Below are positions 8,923-17,895 of a stretch of 64,000 nucleotides of DNA, one piece after another. Origin of the DNA: Candidatus Lustribacter telmatis (lineage in GTDB: Bacteria > Vulcanimicrobiota > Vulcanimicrobiia > Vulcanimicrobiales > Vulcanimicrobiaceae); contig PLRU01000082.1 in assembly GCA_003164045.1 (NCBI GenBank), positions 42,245-106,244 of the forward strand. Reading direction: 5' to 3'. The translations under genes and the position numbers were made by a program. The notes under the pieces are model-generated. The model was given only the letters and a program-made list of their open reading frames with translations. It searched no databases and was not told the DNA's origin. How positions within the stretch are numbered: position 1 is the first letter of the stretch; each line of letters starts with the position of its first letter.

Positions 8923-10119
8923 TTAGTGGGTGTAGACTTGCACGCCCGACTTTTGCGTCGGGAGGAAGATGTGGTCGGTGGCGGGATCGACCGCGATGGA
9001 GTGCGCTCCGGTCGACGTTGCCACACTCGTGATGAGATTGCCGCTGCCGTCGGCGACGACGAAAACCGGTCCGCTCGCGTTGTTCGAGCAGCCGGCGTAG
9101 AAGCGGTTGGCCGTCGGGTTGTACCAAACTTCGTCGCAGCCGCCGAGTCCCGGAATCGTGTTGAGCACGGCACCGGTCGTCGCGTTGATCGTCAGAATTT
9201 CTCCGGTCGCGCTGCAGCCGAGGAAGAGCGTTTCATTCTGCCCGAGCGCGGTGCCGTTGGGTTAGCAGTTTGACGGAAGACCGAAGACCTTCGTTACCAA
9301 GAACGAATGGGGATCGACCAGGTCGACTTCACCGTTCGGGTTCGCGATCGTCGTCGGCAAGGGTTGGATGAACTGCTTTTGCGTCGGGTCCCAGGTCGGC
9401 TGTTCGGCTCCGCCGTTGGCCGTGGTGTACGCGATGCTGCCGACCGCGGCGTACGGTGCGGTCGTCGAGTAGAACGTGCCGAACGGCGGGCACGCCGCGT
9501 CGTTGATTGCAAGCACGATGCCGTCGGCCGGATCGTAGGCCATCTCGTCGAGCCGCTGGTTTCCGGCGCCAGTCGTGGGCGTGCCCGGCGCGCCGCATGT
9601 CGCGGGCAGCGCTGCACCGGTGTAGGGGTTGACGGCGGGTTGCGTCTGTAGCAGCGCGCCGGTGTTGACGTTGACGACCTTGAGCGTACTGTCGCCGTCG
9701 CCGGCGAAGACGATGCCGTTGCCGATCGGTACGAGACCGTTGGGTCCCGCATTGGTGGCCGGGGAGTTGCCCGGTCCGTTCGGTTTGTAGCCCTGGAATT
9801 TCCCGGCGGCGGCCGTGGTCACGAATGTCAGCGTCTGCGTGTTGATCACGCTCACGCCCGCATTGTTGCGGTCGGCGACGTAGTACTGGTTCACGCTCGG
9901 GTCGATGAAACTGATGTCGAACGATGAAACGGCGGGGACCGCGCCGGCCGCCGGCGGCCAGTTGGCAAACGTCACGGCCTGCGAAAGCCCGTATGCGTTT
10001 TGATTCACTTTCCCAATTCCCGCGGCGGGCGTCGTGCCGCCGTTACAACCAGCCAGAATGCCCACTAACCCGGCGAGCGTGGCTATTTTTCCGAACGTGG
10101 TCGGAGAGGGGAAGGACAT
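8923..10119 (-). pseudogene. Beta-propeller lipoprotein gene with one in-frame TAA
   Basis: This reads as one gene interrupted by a single nonsense codon. The start is the ATG at 10119, preceded by GGAGG. The N terminus is a lipoprotein signal (LVGILAGCNGG) followed by YVTN/NHL-like propeller repeats (YYVADRNNAGVSVIN, GDGDSTLKVVNVNTG). At 9264-9262 the frame meets TAA after VFGLPSNC, then stays open in the same frame to 8923 with matching repeats (ETLFLGCSATGEILTINATTG, RFYAGCSNNASGPVFVV). A single C-to-T change (CAA to TAA) would explain it. It could be a recent pseudogene, a readthrough site or an assembly error. The function is unknown; it is probably surface-anchored. Confidence 0.75.
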
Positions 10120-10259
10120 ATTTTTCCTCCAGCAAGCAGCCATATGGTAGGTATATCCAAGACACGTACGTTCCCAGGAATATCACAGAATTATGAACGG
10201 TTAGTGACAGCATTTTGCCGGGAATGGGCCCGGGAACGGACCGGGGAACGCTTCGTCCG

Positions 10260-11264
10260 GTGACCAGCCGGATTGCCGTTCTCGACGACTACCAAAACGC
10301 TGCCCGTTCGTATGGCGACTGGGATCGGCTGGCGGGCCGAGCCGATGTGACCGTGTTCACCGATCACCTCTCCGATGAGGATGCGCTGGCTGCGCGCCTC
10401 GAGCCGTTCGCGGGGGTGGTGCTGATGCGCGAGCGCACGCCCTTCCCGCGTTCGTTGCTGGATCGGCTGCCCAATCTGCGGCTCATTGCGACGAGCGGCA
10501 TGTGGAATGCATCCGTTGATCTCGTCGCCTGCGAAGAGCGCGGCATCGTGGTAAGCGGTACGCAGACCGGCGGCGGCGGGACGGCGCAAGTCACGTGGGC
10601 CCTGATTTTCGCGCTGGCGCAGCAAATCACGGTCGTCGATCGCGACATTCGCGAGGGGCGCTGGCAGACCGGGATCGGTGACGAACTCGCCGGCAAGACG
10701 CTTGGGCTGTTGGGCTTGGGACGCGTCGGTGCGAAGGTTGCGCGCGCGGCGCCGGCGTTCGATATGAACGTCATCGCGTGGAGCGCGAACATGACGGACG
10801 AACGCGCGGCCGCAGCCGGTGCGACGCGCGTCGAGCGCGATGAACTCTTCGCGCGCGCGGACTTCGTCAGCGTGCACCTCGTGCTGAGCACGCGTACGCG
10901 CGGACTGATCGGCAAGAACGAGCTTGCATTGATGAAGCCGACGGCATTTTTGATCAACACATCGCGCGGTCCGATCGTCGATGAGCCGGCGCTGATCGAC
11001 GTACTCGGGCGGCGCAGCATCGCGGGCGCCGGCCTCGACGTGTTCGACGTCGAGCCGCTGCCGCTCGAGCATCCGCTGCGCAGCTTGCCCAATACCGTGC
11101 TGACGCCGCACATCGGCTACGTGTCCAAAGAGAGCTATCGCATCTTTTACGGCCAGATGCTCGAAGATATCGAAGCGTGGCTGGCGGGCTCACCCGTGCG
11201 TCAGATACTCAGTACGGTCGTTCCCGACAAGAGCGCCCACGCGCCGGCCATAACGAAAGCCTAA
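10260..11264 (+). CDS. D-2-hydroxyacid dehydrogenase family protein
   Basis: This is an NAD(P)-dependent D-isomer 2-hydroxyacid dehydrogenase. I chose the GTG giving VTSRIAVLDDYQNAA because that matches the usual N terminus; an upstream ATG would add 15 residues. The Rossmann motif GLLGLGRVGAKVA is in the middle, followed by the catalytic region INTSRGPIVDEPAL, an Asp/Glu region DVFDVEPLPLEHPLR and the catalytic His in LTPHIGY. It is divergent from the broken lipoprotein gene and followed after one base by an amidohydrolase, so the two are probably co-transcribed. The substrate is unknown; phosphoglycerate, glyoxylate and hydroxyacid reductases are all possible. Confidence 0.88.
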   Translation: MTSRIAVLDDYQNAARSYGDWDRLAGRADVTVFTDHLSDEDALAARLEPFAGVVLMRERTPFPRSLLDRLPNLRLIATSGMWNASVDLVACEERGIVVSGTQTGGGGTAQVTWALIFALAQQITVVDRDIREGRWQTGIGDELAGKTLGLLGLGRVGAKVARAAPAFDMNVIAWSANMTDERAAAAGATRVERDELFARADFVSVHLVLSTRTRGLIGKNELALMKPTAFLINTSRGPIVDEPALIDVLGRRSIAGAGLDVFDVEPLPLEHPLRSLPNTVLTPHIGYVSKESYRIFYGQMLEDIEAWLAGSPVRQILSTVVPDKSAHAPAITKA

Positions 11265-11265
11265 T

Positions 11266-12123
11266 ATGCCGCTAGACCTCACGAAGATCGATGCGATCGA
11301 CGTACACGTGCACGCCTGGGCCCCGGGCGCATCGGAAGAAGATCCGATGCTCGTGCAGGCGACCAAGTACTTCGGCGACGTCCAGCCGCCGAAGACGCTC
11401 GACGACATGGCCGCGTATTATCGCGAACGGCGCATGGCGTGCGTCGTGTTTACGGTCGACGGCAAGAACCAAACCAAAGCGCACGTCACCAACGATGAAG
11501 TGTTGGCATTTGCCGATCGCAACGACGACATCGTCATTCCGTTCGTGAGCGTCGACCCGACGCGCGGCACGGCCGGCGTGCGCGAGGCGCAGCGACTGAT
11601 CGACACGGGTAAGGTGCGGGGCTTCAAGCTGCATCCGCAGACGCAGGCGTTTTTTGCCAACGATCCCGCGATCTATCCGTTCTACGAAGTCGTTGAAGCG
11701 GCGAAGCTGCCGATCATCGTGCACAGCGGACACAGCGGAATGGGCACCGGCATGCGCGGCGGTGGGGGCATCCGCTTGAAGTACGGCAATCCGATGCTCC
11801 TCGACGACGTTGCGGTCGACTTTCCGGACATGCCGATCATCATCGCGCACCCTTCCTTTCCCTGGCAAGATGAAGCGCTCTCGGTGTGCTTGCACAAGCC
11901 GCAGGTGTACATCGATCTCTCGGGCTGGTCGCCGAAGTATTTTCCGCCCAACTTGATCCAGTATGCGAACACGCAACTGAAACACAAGGTGCTGTTCGGT
12001 TCCGATTACCCGGTGCTCACGCCCGACCGCTGGCTGCGCGACTTCGCCGCGCTGCCGATCAAAGACGACGTCCGCCCCTTGATCCTCAAAGAGAACGCTC
12101 TGCGACTGTTCGGTCTCGTCTAG
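11266..12123 (+). CDS. Amidohydrolase-2 family metal-dependent hydrolase
   Basis: This 285-residue TIM-barrel protein belongs to the amidohydrolase-2/ACMSD-like family, which includes decarboxylases and hydrolases of aromatic or lactone acids. The N-terminal metal motif is DVHVHAW. Further ligands are visible as His in IIVHSGH and IIIAHPSFPW and Asp in LFGSDYPVLTPDRW. It starts one base after the dehydrogenase stop and ends in a 4-base stop overlap with the convergent formamidase-like gene. The substrate cannot be read from the sequence; decarboxylation or hydrolysis of a ring-cleavage product would suit the neighbourhood. Confidence 0.82.
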   Translation: MPLDLTKIDAIDVHVHAWAPGASEEDPMLVQATKYFGDVQPPKTLDDMAAYYRERRMACVVFTVDGKNQTKAHVTNDEVLAFADRNDDIVIPFVSVDPTRGTAGVREAQRLIDTGKVRGFKLHPQTQAFFANDPAIYPFYEVVEAAKLPIIVHSGHSGMGTGMRGGGGIRLKYGNPMLLDDVAVDFPDMPIIIAHPSFPWQDEALSVCLHKPQVYIDLSGWSPKYFPPNLIQYANTQLKHKVLFGSDYPVLTPDRWLRDFAALPIKDDVRPLILKENALRLFGLV

Positions 12124-13298
12124 ACGATCGTCATCGTCTTCCGGAAATCGGGCGCGAAAATCGACTTCGGAATCATAGCGTGGATGCCGTTGTTTATGTC
12201 GACCATTTGCGAAACGCGGAAGTCCACCGCGAGGCTGGCCAAACCGTATGCATCCTCGCGGGAGAGCTGCGCCTTCGCCGAGAGGAAGTCGATCGTGTTG
12301 CGCAGCGAGATGCGCAGCGCTTCGTTGAGCGATTCGTGGAGGCCGAGCATCAACCAGTGCGTGGACGTCTCGATCATCGGCCAGGCGTAGTTTGCCCGCT
12401 TGTGCAGGATGACTTGGACGCGAACCTCTTCCATCGCCGTTTCGAGCGCGGTGATGTTCACCTCGCCATCGCCTTGCAGCGCATGCGAGTCGCCGGTGTA
12501 GATCAAGCCGCCGTCGAGCCAAACCGGCACGAAGAGCGTCGTCCCGGCAACCATCTCTTTGACGTCGATGTTTCCCGCGTGTTGCCCCGGTGCGACCGAG
12601 CTGACCGCAACGCCGCTCGGATGCGCCACACCGAAGGTGCCCTGGAACGGTCGCAGCTCGAGTTTGATGTGCGGCGCAAACTCCACGTAACCGTCGCTGC
12701 CGTTCAGATCGAAATAGTGGATGTGTCCGTGCTCGAACTCATCATGCAGCGATCCGGTGCGCAGCTCGCCGGCGTTGTGAAAGTTGGCGCCGAAGCCGAT
12801 CGTGCGTAGCGTGATGAAGCGGACCTCGAGCAGATCGCCGGGTTGCGCGCCGGCGACGGCAACCGGCCCGATGATGCTGTGAACGCCGCGCCCCGGCGCG
12901 GCGCGCCGCATCGTACCGAGCGCTTCGATCGGCACGCCGGGCTGCAAGCGGTTCATGAAGTGCGTCCACGTGTTCTCATACACGACCACGTCGCCGGAAG
13001 CGATCGTGACGATCGGCGCGCGCCGCGGGTCGAACATCCCAAGGTCGACCGTCTCGGCGGTCGAGGGAATCGTCCACACGCGGCCGAGCGGAACGGCGGG
13101 CATCGTCGAGGCTGACGCCGGACCCGCGAGGGCTTGAGTTTCGCGCTGGGCCTGCCAGTCCTCATAGCGCGACGCGAGCATGGTGCCGTCGATCGCATCG
13201 GTCGCAGCCAGCTCTTTACGCGCGCGTTCGCCGTTGAGATAGCCGGTAAGCGCGCGTGTGAAGCGTTTGCCGAACCAGCCTTCGCTGCAGCCGAACAT
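12120..13298 (-). CDS. Acetamidase/formamidase family protein
   Basis: This 392-residue protein belongs to the FmdA/AmdA family, which hydrolyses formamide, acetamide or related short amides. The characteristic GDSHALQGDGEVNITALE motif and AHPSGVAVSSVAPGQHAGN are present. The family core begins near residue 77 (TIPSTAETVDLGMFDP); the preceding 75 residues are an extension that looks helical and polar, and a later start is possible. It lies six bases downstream of the SDR gene, making it the last gene of an operon running down from the LivK-type gene. Whether it acts on an amide in this pathway is inference. Confidence 0.82.
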   Translation of the reverse strand: MFGCSEGWFGKRFTRALTGYLNGERARKELAATDAIDGTMLASRYEDWQAQRETQALAGPASASTMPAVPLGRVWTIPSTAETVDLGMFDPRRAPIVTIASGDVVVYENTWTHFMNRLQPGVPIEALGTMRRAAPGRGVHSIIGPVAVAGAQPGDLLEVRFITLRTIGFGANFHNAGELRTGSLHDEFEHGHIHYFDLNGSDGYVEFAPHIKLELRPFQGTFGVAHPSGVAVSSVAPGQHAGNIDVKEMVAGTTLFVPVWLDGGLIYTGDSHALQGDGEVNITALETAMEEVRVQVILHKRANYAWPMIETSTHWLMLGLHESLNEALRISLRNTIDFLSAKAQLSREDAYGLASLAVDFRVSQMVDINNGIHAMIPKSIFAPDFRKTMTIV

Positions 13299-13304
13299 CG
13301 GCCG

Positions 13305-14063
13305 TTACTTCGGCGGCAGCCGCAATGCTCCGTCGAGACGGATCGTTTCGCCGTTGAGTGAGGGGTTCTCGACGATGGCCAGCGCGAGGTGCGCGAACTC
13401 TTCGGGCCTCCCGAAGCGCGCCGGGAACGGGATCTCGCTTACCAGCTTCTGGACGGCTTCGGGAGGCAGCTCGTCCATCAGCGGCGTTTCGAAAAAACCC
13501 GGCGCGATCGCCATGACGCGGATGCCGAAGCGGGCGAATTCACGCGCCGCCGGCAGCACGAGCGCGACGATCCCGCCCTTGGCCGCCGCGTAGGCGGCTT
13601 GTCCGAGTTGGCCTTCATACGCCGCAACCGATGCGGTGGCGACGAACACGCCGCGCTCCTCGCCCACGAGTTCGTTCTGCGACATCTGGTGTGCGGTCAG
13701 CCGCATCACGTTGAACGTGCCGAACAGATTCACGCGCACGGTGCGCTCGAACGCCTCTTGCGGCATCGGACCGTCGCGCCCAACGATGCGGCCGGCCGTG
13801 CCGATGCCGGCGCAGTGGACGACGATTCGCAGTGGTCCGTGCGAATCGCGCGATTGCTCGATCGCGGCGAGTACCGCGGCCTCGTCGGTCACGTCGCATT
13901 CCGCCGCGATGCCGCCGATTTCCGCGGCGACGGTCCGAGCGCCGGCGGCATTGCGATCGAGCACGGCGACGCGCGCGCCGCGCGCGGCGAGAGCGCGCGC
14001 GGTGGCCGCGCCGAGTCCGGATGCGCCGCCGGTAACGATGGCGGCGTGATTGTGAACGTCCAT
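13305..14063 (-). CDS. SDR-family 3-hydroxyacyl-CoA dehydrogenase-like oxidoreductase
   Basis: This short-chain dehydrogenase resembles HSD10/type II 3-hydroxyacyl-CoA dehydrogenase (252 residues). The N terminus MDVHNHAAIVTGGASGLG carries the TGxxxGxG cofactor motif, and Asp in AVLDRN favours NAD. The catalytic Tyr-Lys motif is YAAAKGG with an upstream Ser/Thr in VATASVAAYEG. The PGFFETPLM loop is typical of HSD10-type enzymes. The ATG overlaps the upstream ligase stop (TGATG), so the larger open frame extending upstream is only a shadow. It probably oxidises the 3-hydroxyacyl-CoA made by the neighbouring crotonase. Confidence 0.88.
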   Translation of the reverse strand: MDVHNHAAIVTGGASGLGAATARALAARGARVAVLDRNAAGARTVAAEIGGIAAECDVTDEAAVLAAIEQSRDSHGPLRIVVHCAGIGTAGRIVGRDGPMPQEAFERTVRVNLFGTFNVMRLTAHQMSQNELVGEERGVFVATASVAAYEGQLGQAAYAAAKGGIVALVLPAAREFARFGIRVMAIAPGFFETPLMDELPPEAVQKLVSEIPFPARFGRPEEFAHLALAIVENPSLNGETIRLDGALRLPPK

Positions 14064-15904
14064 CAGCCGATCGCGATCACGGCCGGATGGTCGAGCGACG
14101 TGTAGAGGTGTTCGACGAAGTCGCGCCGCTGGTCGCGAATGATGGCATTGTTGAGCGATCCTTTGTCGGTGATCTCGCCGGCGTCGATCGACGGCGGACG
14201 ATCGAGGAAAATTGCGCGCGTAACGTGCGTGGAACTGCCGGGATGCGCGACCGCAAACGCCTCGAGCCGTTCGAGCACGAAGGCGCGCACGGCGGAATGC
14301 GCGAGCACCGCCGCATTGGGTGTTTCGGCGGAAAGCCCGGCATGACTGCGTGCGGAGGGGATATCGGGGATCATCAGGATCGCGAGATACTGCTGGTCCC
14401 CGCCGCAGATCACGAGGTCGCGCACGATGGGTTGCAGTTGCGCGAGCAGTGCGATGCGCAGGGGCCCGACGCTCACCCACGTGCCGGTGGAGAGCTTGAA
14501 ATCTTCGCCGATGCGCCCGTCGAAGAGAAAGCCCGCACTGAAATCGTTCGGGTCGAGCGGCTTGATCCCGTCGCCCATTTTGTAGTAACCGTCTTCGTCG
14601 AACGCATCGCGGGTGAGATCGTCGCGGTGCAGATAGCCCGGCGTGATGCTCGGCCCGCGCAGCCGGATCTCCAGCTTGGCGCCGGCCGGAACGAGTTTGA
14701 TCTCGACGCCCGGCAGCGGCACGCCGATGTTGCCGCTCACGTGCGAGTACCAATTCGCAAACGTGGCCGATGGGGCCGTTTCGGTGGAGCCGAGGCCGCT
14801 CGTCATCATGATCTCTTCGCCGCACTCTTGCACGGCCAGCCGCCGCATGTGTTCGAACACGGGTCCGGAGAGCGCCGCACCGGCATACCACATCATCTTG
14901 AGGCGCTCGAAGAACGTGCCGCGCAGTGCGGCATCTTCATCCAGAACGTTGGCCAGTTCCTCATAGCCGCGCGGCACGTTGAAGTACACCGTGGGGGAGA
15001 CGTCGCGCAAGTTGCGCAGCGATTTCGCGAATTCGACCGGCGTCGGTTTACCGTCGTCGATGTAGAGCGTGCCGCCGTTGTAGAGCACCATGTTGAAGAC
15101 TTGGTTCGAGCCGGCCGTGTGATTCCACGGCGACCAATCCAGCATCATCATTTCTTCGGCGAAAAACGGAAACGCCTGGAGGTTCATCTGCTGGTTCGCG
15201 CATAGCATCCGCTGCGTGTTGATCACGCCCTTCGGCAAACCCGTCGAACCGGAGGTGAAGAGAATCTTGGCGATGGTGTCGTTCGTGACCGTCGCGTTTG
15301 CCGCATCGATCGCCGGCGTGACCGGCGTTTCCAACAGGCGCGCGAACGGTTCGCTCGCGCGGCCGGCGAGCGCTCCATCGGAAAGTACGACCGGGATGCC
15401 GGCCGGAATGACATCGCCGGCAAAGGCGCGTGCGTAGCGCGCTGCATCGCGCGCGTAGATGAGACCCGGTTCGAAGAGTGAGAGCACGTGGCGCAGTTTC
15501 ACAAAATCGGACGACATCAGCGAGTACGGCGGCGATACGGGCACGTAGGGGATGCCCGTGAATTGCGCGGCGAGCGCGAGGAGGGCGTGGTCGATGCCGT
15601 TCTCGGAGAGGATGGCGACGCCGCGCGCGGGCGTGCAGCCGCGGTCGAGCAGCGCTTGCGCAACGTGGCGCGTCGCATCGAGCGCAGCCCCGTAGGTGAT
15701 CGTACGCCACTCGTCGCCCGCTCGCTCGGCGAGGTACACGGTCTCCGGCCGCACGGCTGCCCAGTGAACGAGCCGGTCGGTCATCGTGCGCGCGTACGGC
15801 AGCAGCGGATGCGGCGAGCGCACGGCAAACGCGCCGCCGGCCAGCGGCGTCACGTCGAGATCGTGCGGTCCGAGGTTGACGGCGCGCTGGCGAACCGTGG
15901 TCAT
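14063..15904 (-). CDS. Acyl-CoA synthetase, feruloyl-CoA synthase-like
   Basis: This 613-residue AMP-forming ligase activates a carboxylic acid to its CoA thioester. The P-loop-like motif ILFTSGSTGLPKGVI is present, as are LGSTETAPSA and the adenylate-binding YYKMGDGIK. The length, N terminus (LPYARTMTDRLVHWAA) and EIRLRGPSITPGYLHRDDLT resemble feruloyl-CoA synthases, which act on hydroxycinnamates. The C-terminal Lys region (ITDKGSLNNAIIRDQR) also fits that group. It sits ten bases after a crotonase gene and just before an SDR, which together could shorten or oxidise an aryl-propenoyl or other acyl-CoA. Confidence 0.85.
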   Translation of the reverse strand: MTTVRQRAVNLGPHDLDVTPLAGGAFAVRSPHPLLPYARTMTDRLVHWAAVRPETVYLAERAGDEWRTITYGAALDATRHVAQALLDRGCTPARGVAILSENGIDHALLALAAQFTGIPYVPVSPPYSLMSSDFVKLRHVLSLFEPGLIYARDAARYARAFAGDVIPAGIPVVLSDGALAGRASEPFARLLETPVTPAIDAANATVTNDTIAKILFTSGSTGLPKGVINTQRMLCANQQMNLQAFPFFAEEMMMLDWSPWNHTAGSNQVFNMVLYNGGTLYIDDGKPTPVEFAKSLRNLRDVSPTVYFNVPRGYEELANVLDEDAALRGTFFERLKMMWYAGAALSGPVFEHMRRLAVQECGEEIMMTSGLGSTETAPSATFANWYSHVSGNIGVPLPGVEIKLVPAGAKLEIRLRGPSITPGYLHRDDLTRDAFDEDGYYKMGDGIKPLDPNDFSAGFLFDGRIGEDFKLSTGTWVSVGPLRIALLAQLQPIVRDLVICGGDQQYLAILMIPDIPSARSHAGLSAETPNAAVLAHSAVRAFVLERLEAFAVAHPGSSTHVTRAIFLDRPPSIDAGEITDKGSLNNAIIRDQRRDFVEHLYTSLDHPAVIAIG

Positions 15905-15914
15905 CCGGGAACGC

Positions 15915-16703
15915 TCACTTGACCTTCGCGGCCCGTCCGGCGAGAAACGCGGCGATGCGGTCTTGGGCGACCGGATCGCCGGCGGCCATTGCCGCCATCA
16001 GGTTCTCGAGCACGTACCCGGTCGCGGGATCGGCCTCGGCATTGCGCGGGACGGCATGCAAGATGCCGTAGGTACTCAGCGGCGGAACGGTGGCGACCTT
16101 TCTTGCCAGCTCGATCGCGCGCGCTTCGGCCGCGCCGGTGTCGACCAGATACTGGCTCAGACCGAGCTGTTGCCCCTCATCCGCACTGTAGATGCGGCCG
16201 GTGAGCATCAGATCCATCATGCGGTGCGGGCCGATGATGCGCGAGATGCGCACCGAGCCGCCGCCGCCGACGAAGATGCCGCGCTGCGCTTCGGGCAGCG
16301 CGTAGTACGTGGTCGCGTCGGCGACGCGGATATGCGCGGCGGAAGCGAGTTCGAGGCCGCCGCCGATCACCGCGCCATGCAACGCGACGATCACCGGGAC
16401 GTTCCCGTACTGGATCAAGTCGAAAGCGCGGTACCACATCTGCGAGCGGCGCAGCGAGTCGAGCGCGGTCGTTGCGGTGAGTGACGAGAGGTCGAGTCCG
16501 GCCGAGAAGTGCTCCCCGCGCGCCGAAAGCACGACCGCACGCACGTCGTCCGGCAAATGACGAAACAGCGTCTCGATGCCGCGGACGGTTTCGTCGTCCA
16601 GCGCGTTGCGTTTGGCAACGCGCGCGAGGTGGACGATCGCTATTTCACCGTCGCGCCGGTACTCGAGCGATGCGGGCAAGTCCCGCATGGGATCCGGGTC
16701 CAT
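15915..16703 (-). CDS. Enoyl-CoA hydratase/isomerase family protein
   Basis: This crotonase-fold protein has 262 residues. The start used overlaps the upstream binding-protein stop (TGATG). The oxyanion-hole segments are GEHFSAGLDL and HGAVIGGGLELASAAHIRVA. The position in LPEAQRGIFVGGGG has Glu, and the first catalytic Glu of classical hydratases appears shifted (GGGLELA). Crotonases include hydratases, isomerases and hydratase-lyases. Next to a feruloyl-CoA-synthase-like ligase, a hydratase or lyase on an aryl-enoyl-CoA is the simplest reading, but the substrate is not determined. Confidence 0.85.
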   Translation of the reverse strand: MDPDPMRDLPASLEYRRDGEIAIVHLARVAKRNALDDETVRGIETLFRHLPDDVRAVVLSARGEHFSAGLDLSSLTATTALDSLRRSQMWYRAFDLIQYGNVPVIVALHGAVIGGGLELASAAHIRVADATTYYALPEAQRGIFVGGGGSVRISRIIGPHRMMDLMLTGRIYSADEGQQLGLSQYLVDTGAAEARAIELARKVATVPPLSTYGILHAVPRNAEADPATGYVLENLMAAMAAGDPVAQDRIAAFLAGRAAKVK

Positions 16704-17842
16704 CAATCGATCGTGAACCACACGCCCTTGCGCGCGACGGCCATGTGTACGTCTTTCGGCGAGAGTCCGTTGTGGTCGGTCGCTGAGTAATGGAAGGTTC
16801 CCGACGTGCCGTGATAGCCGCCCATCGTTTCGAGCGCCGTTGCGAGCGATGCGCCGTCGAACTTGCCGTGCGCTTTCGCGAGCGCTTTGGCGATCAGGTA
16901 ACCCGAATCGTCGGCAAACCCGCCGAAGCCGACCAGCGGCAAATGGTATTCGTCGATGTACTCTTTGATCGCGGCCTTCGAGACGGCGTCGGGATTGGTG
17001 AAGTCGAGATTGGAAACCGCATAGAGCTGATCTTCACCGGGGCCCACGACCTTGAGGAACGCGGGGCTCAGGATCGCCGACGAGCCGACCACGGGCATCT
17101 TGAGTCCGAGCGTCCGCGCTTGCACGGTCGCGAGCGCCGGGGTGTTCGTCGCGCCGAGCAGCATGATCACGTCGGGCTTGGCGTTCTTGACGCGCAGCAG
17201 CTGCGGCGTGAAATCGGTTGCATCGCCGGGATACGACTCGTTCGCTACGACGGTCATGCCGAGTTCTTTGCCTGCCGCCTCGGTGGCCGCAGCGGCGACC
17301 GTGCCGTATTGATTCTCGTCGTGAAGGATCGCCATCGTCTTCGCTTTGAGCTTGTTCTTGGCGAAGCCGACATAGGCGTGTGCCTCATCGTCGGAGGAAG
17401 AAGCGACCTGGAAGAGCGTTTTCGCAACGCCCTTCGGGGTTTTCCACAGTTCGGTCGACGGGGTGAGAAAGAGTTGTACGACGTTTGCGCCGACCGTCAC
17501 GCGCGTCGCTGCGGCGGACGTGGCCGTGCGCGTTCCGCAGATGATCGCGACGGCGCCCTTACCGATGAGTTGCTGCGCGAGCTGCGCGGCAACGTCGGGT
17601 TTCGCTTCATCATCGACGATCTCGAAGTGCAGCGGGCGTCCGTCGATGCCGCCTTTGGCATTGATATCGCGCTCGACGAGGGCGAACGCATTCTTTTGCG
17701 GCACGCCGAGCGGTGCGGATGGTCCGGAGGTCGAGATGACGACGCCGACCACGATCGGCTCACCCGCCGCCGACACGACGGCGGTGCCCGCCACGGATAG
17801 TGCCGCGACGAGCGCGGCAACGAACGACAAACGTGTGCGCAT
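16703..17842 (-). CDS. LivK-type periplasmic solute-binding protein
   Basis: This is a branched-chain-amino-acid-type (type I periplasmic) binding protein of about 379 residues with a Sec signal peptide (LSFVAALVAALSVAG, cleavage after VSAA). The start is set by GGGAGG seven bases upstream. Ligand-site features include VVISTSGPSAPLG and GGIDGRPLHFEIVDDEAKP. No LivHMGF permease or ATPase genes lie in the window, so it is orphaned here. It heads an operon with crotonase, ligase, SDR and formamidase-like genes, overlapping the first of these, which suggests that it recognises the substrate of that pathway. Confidence 0.87.
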   Translation of the reverse strand: MRTRLSFVAALVAALSVAGTAVVSAAGEPIVVGVVISTSGPSAPLGVPQKNAFALVERDINAKGGIDGRPLHFEIVDDEAKPDVAAQLAQQLIGKGAVAIICGTRTATSAAATRVTVGANVVQLFLTPSTELWKTPKGVAKTLFQVASSSDDEAHAYVGFAKNKLKAKTMAILHDENQYGTVAAAATEAAGKELGMTVVANESYPGDATDFTPQLLRVKNAKPDVIMLLGATNTPALATVQARTLGLKMPVVGSSAILSPAFLKVVGPGEDQLYAVSNLDFTNPDAVSKAAIKEYIDEYHLPLVGFGGFADDSGYLIAKALAKAHGKFDGASLATALETMGGYHGTSGTFHYSATDHNGLSPKDVHMAVARKGVWFTID

Positions 17843-17895
17843 GGACAAACCTCCCAGCATCGAAAACAACTCTCCGACCGTTAGGGAGGTCGACG

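Noticed and set aside
8923-9168. Short ORF after the TAA as an independent gene
   Set aside because: It is in the same frame and has the same repeat type as the lipoprotein part; no start signal of its own. It is better read as the rest of the interrupted gene.
14064-14891. Upstream extension of the SDR gene
   Set aside because: It lies in a different frame inside the ligase gene and has no homology; the ATG at 14063 starts the SDR domain.
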